Origin: Gadus chalcogrammus
Taxonomy: Eukaryota > Chordata > Actinopteri > Gadiformes > Gadidae
NCBI RefSeq assembly: GCF_026213295.1
Contig: NC_079434.1
Coordinates: forward strand, 9,381,477-9,445,476
Length of the DNA stretch: 64,000 bases
Reading direction: 5' to 3'
The position numbers were made by a program, and so were the translations under genes. The notes under the pieces are model-generated. The model saw nothing but the letters and a program-made list of their open reading frames with translations. It was not told the DNA's origin and made no database searches. Positions 1 through 28,329 of this stretch are shown here, one piece after another; the first letter of the stretch is position 1; each line of letters opens with the position of its first letter.

Positions 1-345
1 TCTACTCCTCATTGTCTACTCCTCTTTCTCTGCTCCTCATTCTCTGCTCTGTGGATTAGGATTTACTTTGGTGCCCGTATTGCAAAGGTGCTGTGTGCAA
101 AAGTCCTCAACTCGGCTCAAGACCTTTACTGCTGTAGTTAGTAAATAATAGTGTATAAGTATAGTTGTAGTGTGTTTGTATCTTTGTCTACTACTTATTG
201 TTTAGTGCAATTATAGTGTGTATAATTGTTTTGAGGGAGATTTCTGATTTGCGTTACCTATTTCCCGGCCAGAACCGAATCTCGCCTAGCTCAGAACTTT
301 TCAAGTCATGGTTAAAGTCTGGTGCGTTGAATGTGTGTGTTAAAG

Positions 346-15200
<14,855 letters not shown>

Positions 15201-15310
15201 AATTCACCACTAGCCTCAGCAAAAAATCGTATCCTGATGAATGCAAGTCTGTATATAAGATTGTTATTTCTTGTAAAAAAAATAAAATTAACATAAAGTC
15301 GATTGTTTGT
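15201..15310 (+). terminator. topbp1: TOPBP1 3' UTR and polyadenylation signal
   Basis: A short 3' UTR follows the stop codon. A canonical AATAAA lies at 15281-15286 and a GT/T-rich stretch (tgtttgttcgttttgatgtt) lies at about 15305-15324, the usual arrangement for cleavage between them. Confidence 0.8.
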
Positions 15311-15329
15311 TCGTTTTGATGTTTTTAAA

Positions 15330-16440
15330 GGTATTGGTACAATGCCGACATAATGAGAAACTAACACCTACGAGTCGAGCAGAAATGTCGAGTCACCCTT
15401 CCTAATTGGTTGCATTTCTACACCGTCGCCACTAGAGGGCAGCAGATGTTCACCAGGTAACGTGGGTCTATAAATAGTAACCAGTTAGTCAAGGACTTAA
15501 TGGTTGCAGATGTATGAATTGCTCGATAGAGATAATGTGTATCCTTACAACAGATAACGCAAGGTTAGGTGTACCATTTTCAGTTGGACCGATCCGTAAA
15601 ATCATTGTTATCCACATTTTGTATTTATATTCAAAAGTAACTATTTTAATTGGCAATCTGAATTTTATGTTAATAATATATGCTGACATATTAAACCTGA
15701 GACTGCATGCACTGTGGTTGTGTTGCCGGAGATGTAATACATAGGGCTGCATACAGACTTCACGCCCGGGATTAAAAGTGGATGTGATATTAAATCACGT
15801 GACCTTAAGCTTTAAACCATCGGTAGTTTGAGGAACAAATCCCGCCATAACTCTGATAAAACCGTTGTATGATCGGTGGGAATATTAATAATCTGACTTC
15901 TCATGTGTAATGTTGAGCTGCCATCTGTGCTACGCTTATCTATGATCAGTTAAAATCAGCTGATGTACACCTCGATCGTTATGAAACACCTGTTGAGTTT
16001 AAAGTCAAATCACCGGATATTTTAGCAGTTTACATTGGCTCGCTGTTAGCCGTTGAATAACACAGGTCGTTGCTATAGAAACGCTATGGTTTTACGTTCA
16101 TTCATAAATGCTTGAGTTGAGTGCTTATGAGTCTGCTTATGACCCCTTCAGGGGCCCCGGGTTTGAACCAGTGATCTATTCAAGTAGGCCCTATTTGACA
16201 TCATACCATGTTATGATGTTAAATGGTCATATTTGACATCATGTCTTGGGACCTCTTCAAGGCCGAAATAATAGGCCTACTTGAGAATCACATTAACCTT
16301 ATTATGGCCACCCGACACATTGATCCATCAGGAGGGGGGTCTGGTCTCCCGGGATGCCCATGACTGTTAATCCGCCCCAGATAACTGAGGACACAGATTT
16401 GAGAGAAGATCCCCAACTCTGCTTACTGTTGCAGCAATGT
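15330..16440. other. TOPBP1-TMEM108 intergenic interval
   Basis: The interval is AT-rich and mostly unique. I see no coding exon, tRNA or recognisable transposon in it. The two genes are in tandem on the + strand only about 1.3 kb apart, so the TMEM108 promoter probably lies in its right half. Confidence 0.6.
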
Positions 16441-16682
16441 TCTCATTAATATTCCGCGGCCGTCCACTCGCCACGAAAAGCCCATAGTCATTTCGTGGGT
16501 GGCAGAGAGGCGATCCACGCGCCTCCTGCGCAACGCACCGTTCATAATTGTAGTTCACCTTTTTCTTTTTCTTTTTTATACCCACCGCCAACGCTACCGA
16601 TTACACATTCTTACATCGGGTATAGTTCACAGACTTCCATCTGTCTAACGTGCAGATTACGAGGGAATGGGGGCGTAGTGCG

Positions 16683-16766
<84 letters not shown>

Positions 16767-16966
16767 GGCGCCCAACACACCGTGCTGCCTCCCGGGGGAT
16801 GCGGCCACGACTCGGTACAGTAGTTGGGCTTTCATTGGCTTGTGTTCCCAACTCGTGTGACGCTCGATCCTGACCCGCCGACATGCGTGGCGAAGGCGGA
16901 CTGTGACACAGCGGCTTGCAGATTAAACGCGGAGTAGCCGACGTAACAGCGCACCTTGTCCAGCGG
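16440..16966 (+). promoter_or_regulatory. tmem108: Probable TMEM108 CpG-rich promoter and non-coding exon 1
   Basis: CpG density rises sharply between about 16440 and 16970. The segment is interrupted by a (GA)n run at 16686-16764. A candidate exon end, CAGCG|GTAAGT, lies at 16966/16967. There is no long open frame, matching human TMEM108, whose first exons are non-coding. The transcription start is not determined. The assignment is inference from CpG content, a strong donor and position. Confidence 0.5.
16686..16764. repeat. (GA)n microsatellite in the CpG-rich region
   Basis: A pure purine run of 79 bp with about 39 GA units lies inside the putative TMEM108 promoter or first exon. Confidence 0.97.
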
Positions 16967-19900
16967 GTAAGTAGATCCGTTTACGTCCCTGTTTTAAGAC
17001 CAGCTACTAACCAAACCAGTACTGGGGAATAAGAAAGCGTTTAGAGTGTATGTGGGGGGGGGATGTACAGCGTGACACGCCGCAACCATTTGTCTGTGAC
17101 ACGGTCATCTGTTTCTATGTACGATTTTCTCTTTCGTGCTGATGAATGATCATCAGCGTGATGAATGATCGACCGTTTCCCCCTTGCTTAACGTTTTCAC
17201 ACGAGTCATTCCCGGGTCGTAACTTTCCATTAAGTTGGTGCGTCGCATCGAATCCACCGGCGAGGGATCTCCGATGAACCACCTCGCCATACGGTGTGCT
17301 TCAGTATGAACTTCCAACTTAATGACAGTGATGTGTCGGACTGATCCACTGCAAAGACAGCGTATTAGCGTGCTCCCCGTTTCACTACGTTCTGGTAGGC
17401 TCATGATTTATTTGAATGTCATTTGTTTGGCAAAGTTGCTGAGCAAAACGCGGCATATCCCCAGTAATTTACTCTGCGTTGACTAGTTTTCATACGGTGG
17501 ATCGTCCACGGGATCCCCTTCGTTTAGGAGTGTGTGTTTAAGCTACTGAACGAGACGAGGTGGTAGGCTACATTCATCATCAATGTGACTCCATGGCATG
17601 AATGAACCTGCTGTGTCAGAAAGAGACTTATTGCTTAGGTTGGCTTTTTTGTTATAGCAATGACCAGCTGTAGCCGTCCAATAGCAGGCCTAGACACTTC
17701 AATTTACAATCCAAATGAAAAAAAAAAACTAAAAGTATAGCGTATTGTTTTGAATTAAAGTATATTGTATTATAAAAGTATCACATTTTCTGGTGGGGGG
17801 GGGGGGGGGGGGGGACAACTTTAGACAGGAGTGACCCAGTGTCCCAACTATCTCCACGGTTCAAGTGGGGGATTACTAAGCAACATGTGCGGAACAAAGC
17901 GCCGAATAGCGCACACACTTTAAAAAACACTTAAGACCACCAAAAACCAGGCCGCCAAACCCAAATACCTCTTTTCATTGGCCGGCCTGCTCTTTGTTTC
18001 CGCCAACATGGTGGACTGTAAAGTGCATAGCAAGTGCACATGCACACACATTGAACCTGCTGTCCATCCCACCCATTGTGGTCGGAATGTTTGGTTGCGC
18101 GCTCTCCGTCGAAACCCGCGCGCTCCTTTGTTCGGGGCCACAGTCTCCCCCTCCTCAAGCCCCCCCCCCCCCCCCCTCTCTATGCCGTGCACGGGGAGGG
18201 GTCGGCTGGGGTTATTGACATCTGTGGCTGACGGCTTCCTTCGGGGTACGGCGACACGCTGCGATACGCTGAATGGGTATTAGCGGACATTAGTCAAAGC
18301 ACTTGGAATTAATGATGTGTTCAGACTAGTGGTATGCTTTGGGCTGGAAGCTCATAGGGCAGCGGCGGAGAACCGATGATCCGCCCGAGGGCCACGTTCT
18401 GTCATCGCACATGATGAAAGGCTTGTTAGTTGATATTAGGTCGGTTTCGTGTATATCCTTTTCAAAGGGTTAACTTGTTTCTATTTCGGATTAAATTATT
18501 CATCCTTATTTTTTTATCATCCTTAAGTTGTAGTGCCATTCTAATTATATTTGGCAGTTTGATTCCTATAGTGGCAAACATAAATGGTTTTATGATGTTA
18601 GGGTTTGTATTACTTGGCTGTTGTCAAACCGTATAACTTGAATGCATAATTAATTGAGAGAAGCAACATTTCTAAATTATAAATGAATTGAGAGCTCCAG
18701 AAAATGCTTAAATTGACCAATCACAGCGCTTGTCTTGTCTGATGTGTCGTGCGGTATGATTGGACTGTTTCATCTCTGCAATGGAAGTGCCCGGAAGTTT
18801 ACTTTGGAAAATGTTGGGAACGCCTTTGGAAAACCTTCAGATTGTATCGGCGTTCCCATCCCTGCAATAACTGGACCCGCCCAAAACTGCCTTATCTTGT
18901 GGATGCGTTACCAGGAAACAGAGTTCTGCTCTTTAAGGTCCCCGTGCCGACCTGGGGTGAAGCCTGCCGCGATCGAGGCCCCAAGGCACCATGGGATAGC
19001 GCTGGAAAGGAATGCGGCTTTAAAAGGTCCTTGGAGATCTCTCCTGCGGCCAGCTAAGTGTCCCTCATGACCGGTGGAGAATGGTACAGCTCCTTGTCCC
19101 CTCCCCAGAGTAAATACTCCCCCCCCCGACCACCAGCAGCACCACCACCACCCCAGCTCCCGCTATGTACCCAGGTGGGTGTCGACAGCCTTCCCCAAGC
19201 CTGAGAAAACATATCATACACGCGAAATAGAGACCAGAACCCCGTCAAAGGGGGAACCAGCCTCTACTCTTTCCTTTCCTGTGTTTTCAAAGCCCCCCAC
19301 ACCGAGAGTGGGGGGCTAGAGTGGGGGGGGGGCATGAAAGATTTCAATTGGGTTACACTGCAGCCGTGACGGCGTTCCACACGTCCACACAAGGTCTAGG
19401 CTTCGCTACTGCCGCACTGAAACCTGCTGTTTGGAAGGAAGGACAACATACACATGATCCACAAAATCAGGGCTCTCTTCAGCCACAAGAAGCGGACCCT
19501 GCTCCATTCATGAAGGGGAAGCTGAGGGCGGGAGAGTGGCCATCATGAAGCCACTTACGCTGGTGGTCGAGAGAGGGAAGCAGGAAGAGCCCACGGCAGG
19601 CCAGCACAACATGTCCTTCAATCAGCCTCGATGACATTTACAATCCCATTAGAGCGGTATCATGACCACCACTGTCGGCCCAGCATGGGGCCGTAGTGGA
19701 CTGAGGTGGGGGGTGTGTGTGGTGTGTGTGTGCGCTGGAGGCTAGCTGTGTGATAAAATATCAATACGCACACGTGATCCTCTTAATCCTGTGTGGTTAC
19801 AACACTGTATCGATTCACCAAGCCACGACAATGGGCTTATTAATGGAGAGATTATGAAGTGGTCGTGTATTGCACCGAGTTCAATCAGAACGCTTGCTGA

Positions 19901-22140
19901 TGCTAAGGGTGTATTATGGTGTTTTAATTCGGTTTTTGGAGTACAGAATTGTGAGAAAGGATTGTGGTTTGTTTTTGTGGCGTCATGATGAACCTTTTTT
20001 TTAAGGCTGTCTCTCAAGTCATCTCATGGCAGTAAAAGGCTGCTGAGATGCTGCACGGTACTATTCATTTAGCAAGCGCTTTTATAATCCATAGACTTGC
20101 AGTGAATTTAGATGACATTGAGGAGGAGGTAGACGCTGGCAGACGTCTTAGTTGAAGATGCAAAAACCAGCTGCAGCCATTGGGGATGGAACCCAGTACC
20201 TTCCAGCGAGCAGGTGAACTCCCACTAGGAGACTATCCTGCAGCCAAGAGTGTGGCACTACCACGATGAATAATTAGTTAGCGATATGAACCCTGGTTAC
20301 ATAGAATAACCCTATTCTTACCAAACACAGCCTTATTGGAGGCCAGTCTAGCTGTCCTATACCAGCCAGGCCTTGGTCCAGTGCCCCTCCCCCCCCCCCC
20401 CCCCGGGAGTAGACACTGTCCGGTGGAGGTCGAGGGTGGGCCCCTGACCCTCCCGGGCTCCTGGGAGGATGATTAACGCGGGGCCGAGACCCACGGTGCG
20501 ATAAGAGGGGGGGCGAGCGTCCCAGCAGCCGGAACCCGGTGTTTAGAGGGGGGATTCCTCCCATTCCTCCGAGCCAGCCATGCCACTCTGATCCCCCTCC
20601 CCAGCCCTGATGGGCCGGCCCTCAGGGCCCGGAAGGACCCTGGGGGCCGCGCTCCATGGCCTGATAAGCACCTCGATGGCTGACGGGTCCCGGCAGTGGG
20701 TTACGTAACGGGATTTGATTAAAAAAAATAAAGTGCTATTTTTCATTTTCTTAGGAAAAAGTGGAAATGTCCCAAAGCTATGTACCAAATGTACCAAATG
20801 ATTTATTTAACATTAGGATAAATTATTACTAAAATGTCAGTATTTGGGGGCTGATAACTAATGCTTATTAATTGTTCATTAATTTACCCATATTGTAGAG
20901 TGTTTTACCGTATTTACATATCTTTAGATATTAGGAATAGAAACCGACTAACTAAGGGAGTTTGGGAACACAGAGGTGATTATTCTGGGTAGATATTTTA
21001 TTGGGGTCACTAATCCCTGGTGGATATCCCAGGTTTAGAGGATAACCACCAACACCGCGTGCCCCAAAAACCCCTCTGGACAACACACACATACACGTAC
21101 ACACACAGAATGTGCTAATCTGTGTGTTGATCTGTCTGGAACAAAGCCACACATTGCATCAACTCTATAAATGTACCTAAGAGACAGCGGGGGAAACTAT
21201 TCCCATCTATTCCTTCTTATTCTCCTTGGTTGATAGAACCAAACCATGTTTTCAGAAACATGCTCATTTGACACTTTGTCAACATAAAAATGGGTATAAT
21301 CTCATACTTATTTTTGAATCTTGAAAACAGAATTAAACCCAATAAGTCCTCCTCCGACATTTTGTTGGCATAAACATTTCCTGTTTTTTTTCTCATTTAT
21401 AAGAGAGCTTGACAAGCATTTCCATAGCCCTGTTCATTTGAAAACATGTTTGTGTTGTCAGTGATGGGGTTTCAAACTTGAATGTGGAAAGGCGACCAAA
21501 GCACTATGTCATCTACATGTGTGGTAAGTAAAACAGAAATTGCAGAATGGTAATTCAGTAATCAGTATTGGGTCTTAGACAGTGGATCCTAGGGCTGCAA
21601 CTAACTATTAACATTGTGAACTAATGTTTTGATTATTTTCCACTCATTAATACATTGATACATTCGAGACAAGCAACCATCTTCTCTTTGCTTATTAACT
21701 TTGTTTTGTAAAAAATAAACTCTTGGTTAGCATGTATATATTGTAAATGTGTATTTTTAAATCCATGTTCTTAGAATTAAACACAACTATAACGTTGGTT
21801 GGTTTGTTGGTCAACTGGTTTACAATTCTATGACTGATCTAGTGACCCGCAAAATGTTATCTTGCGACCCCAAAGGAGAACCCAACCCCCAGGTTGAGAA
21901 CCACTAATGGGATTATAGGTTTGGGGTCCCCCCCCCCCCCTCCCCATCACCCTCAGGTTAGCCTGCAGGGTCATGTGACAGAGGGGGAACAATGCTGGCA
22001 GGTGTTGCCTAGTTGCTTATTATGGGATGTGATGCTTGAGGATTAAGATACAGGGACTGCAGTGGTCTACTGAGTCTTAGAAGACTGTGTACAAAGCTTG
22101 ATTGTGAGGCCTGTTTGTTTGTTTCTCAACTACTTCACAA
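16967..22140 (+). other. tmem108: TMEM108 intron 1, 5' part
   Basis: This is mostly unique AT-moderate sequence, with a CpG-rich patch at about 17960-18260 and a G homopolymer near 17797-17814. A SINE-like tRNA-derived fragment lies at 20070-20260 (ggggatggaacccagtacct). I find no convincing exon. Short open frames here lack similarity or codon bias. Confidence 0.5.
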
Positions 22141-22979
22141 CTGTGTGTGTGTGTGTGCGTGTGTGTGTGTGTGTGTGGAGAGAAAGCCTTGATGGAGGTG
22201 AAGGGTTGGACTCTTGTTACCGTAGCAACTTCTCTCAGACACGTCTACTTCACTCTGCTAGCCTGAGCACCAGTTCTATCTCGCTGGCGTTCTCTGAGAA
22301 CCCTAGAGATGCATTTGATGAATTCCTAACGTGTGGACTTTGTTTGACTTGTACAGTATGCTTCATAGTTCAATAGTTGAATCACAAATACAAACACCGT
22401 GAGCAATCATTCCTATTAGATGAGTGTGTTTCACCTCTCAATACCCTTTAAACATACCATTGTTTAAAAGGCTTACCTTATCACACTTCTGCAGATAGAG
22501 TTGAAAACATAGATTTTGGCTCTGTACAGGCTTTCGGTCCCGATAAAACTGCATTTTCTTCTGCAGAAAAATTTTTTTTTGAAGGACGCCATCTCAAGTA
22601 GATCTGTTTCAAAATGCCAGTCTCCCGTTGTAGTGTGGCCGATAAAAGCAGAAGGTTTTGAAAACACAGGTGTGTGTGTGACATAACCTATACATCGGCG
22701 ACTGGGGCAAGTGTTTTGGGCATTCGAGAAGGCACAAGCACCGCTAGTATGGATGCAAAACCTTGATTAAAAACATGTCTACATTCTACTAGCGGCATAT
22801 GTGAACAAAGCCTCAAGCCTAATTACTTCAACGGGGATGAACGGCGCAACACGTTCCCGTTATATCCTCTGACCTCCCGCGGGATCATGGGAAACAGCGT
22901 GTCATCATCGAGTGACTGCAGGGACACCGCTGGCGCTTACGAGGCTATTGGCACCTTGTCACTCCCTGTTAGGAATTGC

Positions 22980-23080
22980 TTTGTATGAATGTAATCTCTC
23001 TCTCTCTCTCTCTCTGTCTCTGTCTCTGTCTCTGTCTCTGTCTCTCTCTCTGTCTCTCTGTCTCTTTCTTTTTTTTTTTA
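22980..23080. repeat. (CT)n / (CTGTCT)n microsatellite
   Basis: CT dinucleotides pass into ctctgt units and then ctctttctttt. The sequence stays pyrimidine-rich to about 23310. It is intronic. Confidence 0.9.
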
Positions 23081-23404
23081 CACTGCTCTCGCTCTCTGAC
23101 TCTCTTTCGCTGGCTCTTCATCTTTATCCCTTTTGCTCTATTGCTGTACCTTTTTCATAATTTGTCTTCTCTTTTGCACATTTTCTGTCTCTTTTCAGTC
23201 TCTCATTCTCTCTTCCCTTTTATGCACTTTCCAATCTTATCCTTCTTTGTTCCTTTCTTTTTCGAGTTTTTGCTACTTCAACCCACCTCTTTCTTTCTCT
23301 CTCGCCCCAGAAATTAATTTCCAGAGGTGTTGACAATAAATGAAATAAGGCTGCAGCAATGGAAAAAACGGATACAGAAAAATTACACTGTGCCATTTTA
23401 CTTA

Positions 23405-23655
23405 GCCACTCGTGTGTGTGTGTGTCTGTGTGTGTCTGTGTGTGCATGCAAGTGTGTGTGTGTGTGTGTCTGTGTGTTCAGATTGTGGGAAAGTGTGGGG
23501 TGGGTTGTTGTGAGTCAGCCTCATCTCCATGGAAACGGTGGCGTTTACCACCAGCGTGCTGTAAGGACTGTGGGCAGAGAGAAGAGATGCCACAAGCATC
23601 AACAAAATCACACGCACACACACGCGCGCACGCACACGCGCGCACGCACGCAGCT
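23405..23655. repeat. TG-rich repeat, SINE-free spacer and (CA/CG)n alternating tract
   Basis: Imperfect TG repeats lie at 23411-23480. At 23610-23655 the sequence is almost perfectly alternating purine-pyrimidine with many CG steps (cacacacgcgcgcacgcaca), a composition prone to Z-DNA. A tRNA-like SINE fragment (gtactgggttcgatccccaa) follows at about 23708-23760. Confidence 0.75.
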
Positions 23656-24209
23656 GCTCTAAAGCCACAGGGGAGATTGGATAATGTGGTTGTTAGATTG
23701 TCAGAAAGGTACTGGGTTCGATCCCCAATTTCTTCAGCCTGATCCACATCCAAACCCAGAATTAAACAGGCAGACCGGTCTGTCCTCCTGGTTTAGACTG
23801 CACAGACTCCACTCAAGGTGGGGTGGGGGAGAGGGAGAAAGGAGACTAGGAGAAGAAGAGAAGCCATAGGAAGGAGGAGAGAGGACGGAGAGAGGAGGTG
23901 CGAAAAGAAGAAGAGGTAGAAGTGGAGGTAAAGAGAGTGGATGAGGGGGGAGGAGGAGGAGGGGACAGGGAGTGATGGACAGAAGGACAGAGGAGGAGCA
24001 ATAGGAAGGAGAAGAGGAGGAGAACCGGGGAGGAAAATAGAAGAGCAGCAGAGAATCGATGAGAAGCGAGGGGGAGGAGGAGAGAGGAGTGTGGTCTGGT
24101 GTTTGCTCTGAGGAGCGTCGGACGAGTTGGACGCAGCGGACAGGGAAAACACTGCAGTCGGTTGCAGTAAACTCTGGCTGTCAACCGGCGTAGACGGCAC
24201 TGATTTATG

Positions 24210-24382
<173 letters not shown>

Positions 24383-25354
24383 CGGTTCTCACCTTTAACT
24401 CCCTCTCTGGCTTTGTCTCTCTCTCGCTCCATCTCTCAGTGTATGCCTCACCTTCCCCCCTCTCTCTCCCTCCCCCGTTCTGCGTAGTAATAGTGAGTTT
24501 CTGCATCTGCTGCCGTTGGAACTGGTCCATATGCGTCACCGTGTTTTTTGAGCACGCTGCACACCCGCATGCACCCACAAAACTTGCTCGCATGCATACA
24601 GAAACGCGTTGCTACAATTCAGTCACAGGCACACACCATTACACCCACTCACACTCACAAAACGCGCTCTCAGACAAACAAACAACTATTTACGCACACA
24701 CATTTCAGACACACATCATATTCCGATAACAACGCACTATAACACTACCACATATTGCGTCACCATGAAATACACCCAGCAGTGGTTGGCCGGTCGTGGA
24801 GCCAAGCGGTCTCCACGGTAACCAATGGAAGCCCTGTCAGTAAAAGTCAGGCCGTCTCCGGTCCATCCTTTGCTGACTGCTGCTATTAATAGACCCTGCT
24901 GATCACCCCTGTTGTCCACGGTCGAGAGACACTGATTCAATGATGGAGCGAGAGAGAGAGAGAGAGAGACTGACAGAGAGAGAGAGAGCGACAAGACTTC
25001 TGTCAAACTCGGGGAGAAACAAACTCCCCCGGGGGGGGGGGGGGGGGTTGACATTTAGCTCTCTAACGCTGAGCGGATCAGCGGAGCGCTGGCGGCTTTT
25101 TTGCTCGCATTCTCCGTGCTGATGTCTCTGGCCGCCGTCCATCTCCCATGATGCACTTCACCCGTTCACACTGACCTGCGCAGCATGACATCAAAACACC
25201 ATCTAGATTCTGATGAATCTGAAGGTGAATCTGGATTACGGTCTGGATGCAGAGTGGTTAGCCACATTTTGGGGATTTGTTACGATTAAGTGGGAGTGGC
25301 TTCTAATGAATTATAACAAGGACATTTTCACTAATGATGAGGATGTTGAAAACT

Positions 25355-25592
25355 GATCTACTCTACTCGCCTCACTACTCTACCACCTCACTACTCTACC
25401 TCTCACTACTCTACCACCTCACTACTCTACCACCTCACTACTCTACCACCTCACTACTCTACCTCTCACTACTCTACCACCTCACTACTCTACCACCTCA
25501 CTACTCTACCTCTCACTACTCTACCACCTCACTACTCTACCACCTCACTACTCTACCACCTCACTACTCTACCACCTCACTACTCTAGGATC
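25355..25592. repeat. 15/16-bp minisatellite
   Basis: About fifteen units alternate between cactactctaccacct (16 bp) and cactactctacctct (15 bp). The array is intronic and without coding value. Confidence 0.93.
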
Positions 25593-25687
25593 TCTCACTT
25601 CTCTACCCACTCTCTCACTTATCCACCTCTATCGCAGTGTGATAGTGTTGGTATGTGTCTGTTTGTGCATGCTTGCATTGACCGCGT

Positions 25688-25692
<5 letters not shown>

Positions 25693-25738
<46 letters not shown>
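25693..25738. repeat. (TG)n microsatellite
   Basis: A TG run of 46 bp in TMEM108 intron 1. Confidence 0.97.
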
Positions 25739-25739
<1 letters not shown>

Positions 25740-26685
25740 TATTTGGCTGAGAATGGGGCAGCTGTTTACCTGCTCACTAATTGGTTGGTGAGTGATGACA
25801 CTGGCAAACCACAGAGCTCAGTCCTTCACTAATTAAATGTCTATTAGCAAAACACAAACACACCATTCACACCATTCACACTCCCACACACACAAACACC
25901 TGGACATGTACGTGCGTATATAACCACACAGACCCATGAAAATGACTAGACATGCACGTGCATACATATTCACACATACACACACATACGTGCATACACA
26001 CACACCCACATACAAAAACAAACCCAAACACATACAATCCTCTGTGTCCTCTGAGTGTAGATTAGGAGTCCCCAGGGGGGCGGGGCTAGTGTTAGCAATT
26101 AGCGTGCTGAGTGGGTGAGTTGATTGCTTCTTTATTTTCCCCCATAAGTGTCTGGGAGAGACGGGTGATGGATGCTGTGTCTTTGACAGTAATCCATACT
26201 CAAGCTCCTTAATAACACATCCCAGTATTACTTAACGCCCACACCAGCTAGGATGTTAACACTTTGCAGACTGAAAGATGTGGGTGGTTACTGCCAGATG
26301 ATCCCTGGATCAAGGCTACCTTGATGCCAACGCCTTTCCTAGCAGGCGTCTAGCGGGTGTTGTGTAATTACCAAACACTAATATGCTAATGTCACGGTGA
26401 AGGCATCAGTCTGAGCCCTGGTAACCAGTCTAAGGGTGGCATTAAGAACAGAATGGGAGACCCCCGATTGGAGAATACTGTATAATTATTTAGATAATAA
26501 ATCTACTGTGTATGGTTAAGTGATTTCATATATGAATGTAAAGTGTGAATTTATCTGGCTTGATATTTGAAACTTTGTTATTCCTTCTAGTTCACACATA
26601 CACAAAAATACACTTGTAAGCGAGCACGCACGCACACACTCACTCACTCACTCACTCAATCATAGGTACACACACACTCGTATGC

Positions 26686-26691
<6 letters not shown>

Positions 26692-26738
<47 letters not shown>
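26692..26738. repeat. (CA)n microsatellite
   Basis: A CA run of 47 bp, preceded by CACT tetranucleotides (26637-26658). Confidence 0.97.
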
Positions 26739-26740
<2 letters not shown>

Positions 26741-27639
26741 CTCCTCATAATTACACTCTGATTTCACTTTGTAGGCTGTCATGTCCGTCTCAACACCCCA
26801 CCTGATTGGCTGTGTGTTTCCCTGCTAGCAGGCCTTTGGGCGGGAAGCGGTCTGGCCGGAGATAACCTTCTGCGGCACGCGTGTCGCTCCGTACAGCTCT
26901 CCTTCTCAAACTAAATCCACCCCGGACTTGATTGACCCTCACTTTGAAATGTCAGACCTGTCCTGGCCCTGCCCCCCCCTCCCTCCAGGTACACCAACCA
27001 CCCCCACCCCCTTCACCTTTCCTTTAGCCCCCCACCCCCCCCCCCAGCTCACAGCAGCCCTTTAATCAGGAATGCCCGCTAGAGCCCGAGGGTTAAAGGT
27101 CAACTCCATCGCAGCTCTGCCGGTACTGACCTTTTGTGTGGGTCAAACGCTCGCTCCTCAAGGCGACCTGGAATGTGCGCTGGCTAAACGATGTTCCCTG
27201 TGTTATTGGGCTGTTCAGTCTGATGAAGGCACTGAGGGATGGATTGAAACAGCATTCTTGCGTCAGTATTATGGCACGTTTCCAAGTCTAACATGGGGCA
27301 GGAAGCTTGAGTGGTCAGGGTGTTCTGGGTTCGATCCCCAATGTCTGCATAGTAAATTATAGGCGTCCTTCAACATGTTGCCCCCTAACCCCCTCCTGCC
27401 CCTGAAGGACCTGCTGTGTGTGTGGGTGTTGAGCTGCTGGGTGTGAGTCAGCCCTTCAGGCCGTTTTCCTTGCTCTGTTATCCCCATGATGTCGTCACGA
27501 ACAGCGAGAGCAGAGTTTTTCTGTGTGTGTGTTTTTTATTCCGTTCATTGTTCATTACTAGAGGTGGGAGCCGGAGTCAAGGGGCGGAGCTTACCGAACA
27601 ATAGACCCCCACAACCTGCTTCCACTAGGCCCTAGCCCT

Positions 27640-27900
27640 CTCTCTTTTCTCTCCCCCTGCTCTCTCCCTCCCTCCCTCTCTTTCGCTTCCCCTCTTTCTT
27701 TTTCACTGTATCTCTCCCCCTCTATCCAGATTTGTTTCTCTCTCTCTCTCTGTCCCTCTCTATTCATCAATTCTCTCTCTCTCTCTCTGTCCCTCTCTAT
27801 TCATCAATTCTCTCCCTCTCTCTCTCTGTCCCTCTCTATTCATCAATTCTCTCTCTCTCTCTCTGTCCATAGTCGATTCTCTTTCTGTCTCCGTCTCTCG
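27640..27900. repeat. CT-rich tandem repeat with a 36-bp unit
   Basis: The unit ctgtccctctctattcatca, followed by attctctctctctct, occurs three to four times between about 27735 and 27870 within a wider pyrimidine-rich tract. Confidence 0.8.
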
Positions 27901-28207
27901 GGGTCATTCCTAGTGGGGATTCTCTCTCTGCAGATGTTCGGCCCGTTCTGTCATCCTAGATAGGGTTGTGCAGGGCCTGGTCTCTCTAGTCAGGAAAACA
28001 CCATACAACCCCCTCCCCCCCATCCCTCCCTCCCTCCACCCTCCTTCCTTCTTTTCCTGTGATTGTCACCAGACCACAGGTCCCATAAGGAGGTGTACTT
28101 CAAAATGTGTAAAGTAAAAACTTCCTGAAGTTTCTGTGTGTGTGCTTGTGTCTATTCCTACGTGTGTTTCTATTCTTGTATTTTTATGTGTGTGAGGGTT
28201 TGCAATT

Positions 28208-28329
<122 letters not shown>

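Noticed and set aside
17978..18283. 101-codon frame in the CpG-rich patch of TMEM108 intron 1
   Set aside because: There is no similarity, it runs through poly(C), and it has no supporting splice sites. It may be an alternative promoter but cannot be supported as coding.
23684..23770. tRNA gene suggested by ggttcgatcccc-like B boxes (also at 27320 and 43340)
   Set aside because: No cloverleaf could be folded around them. They fit SINE fragments.
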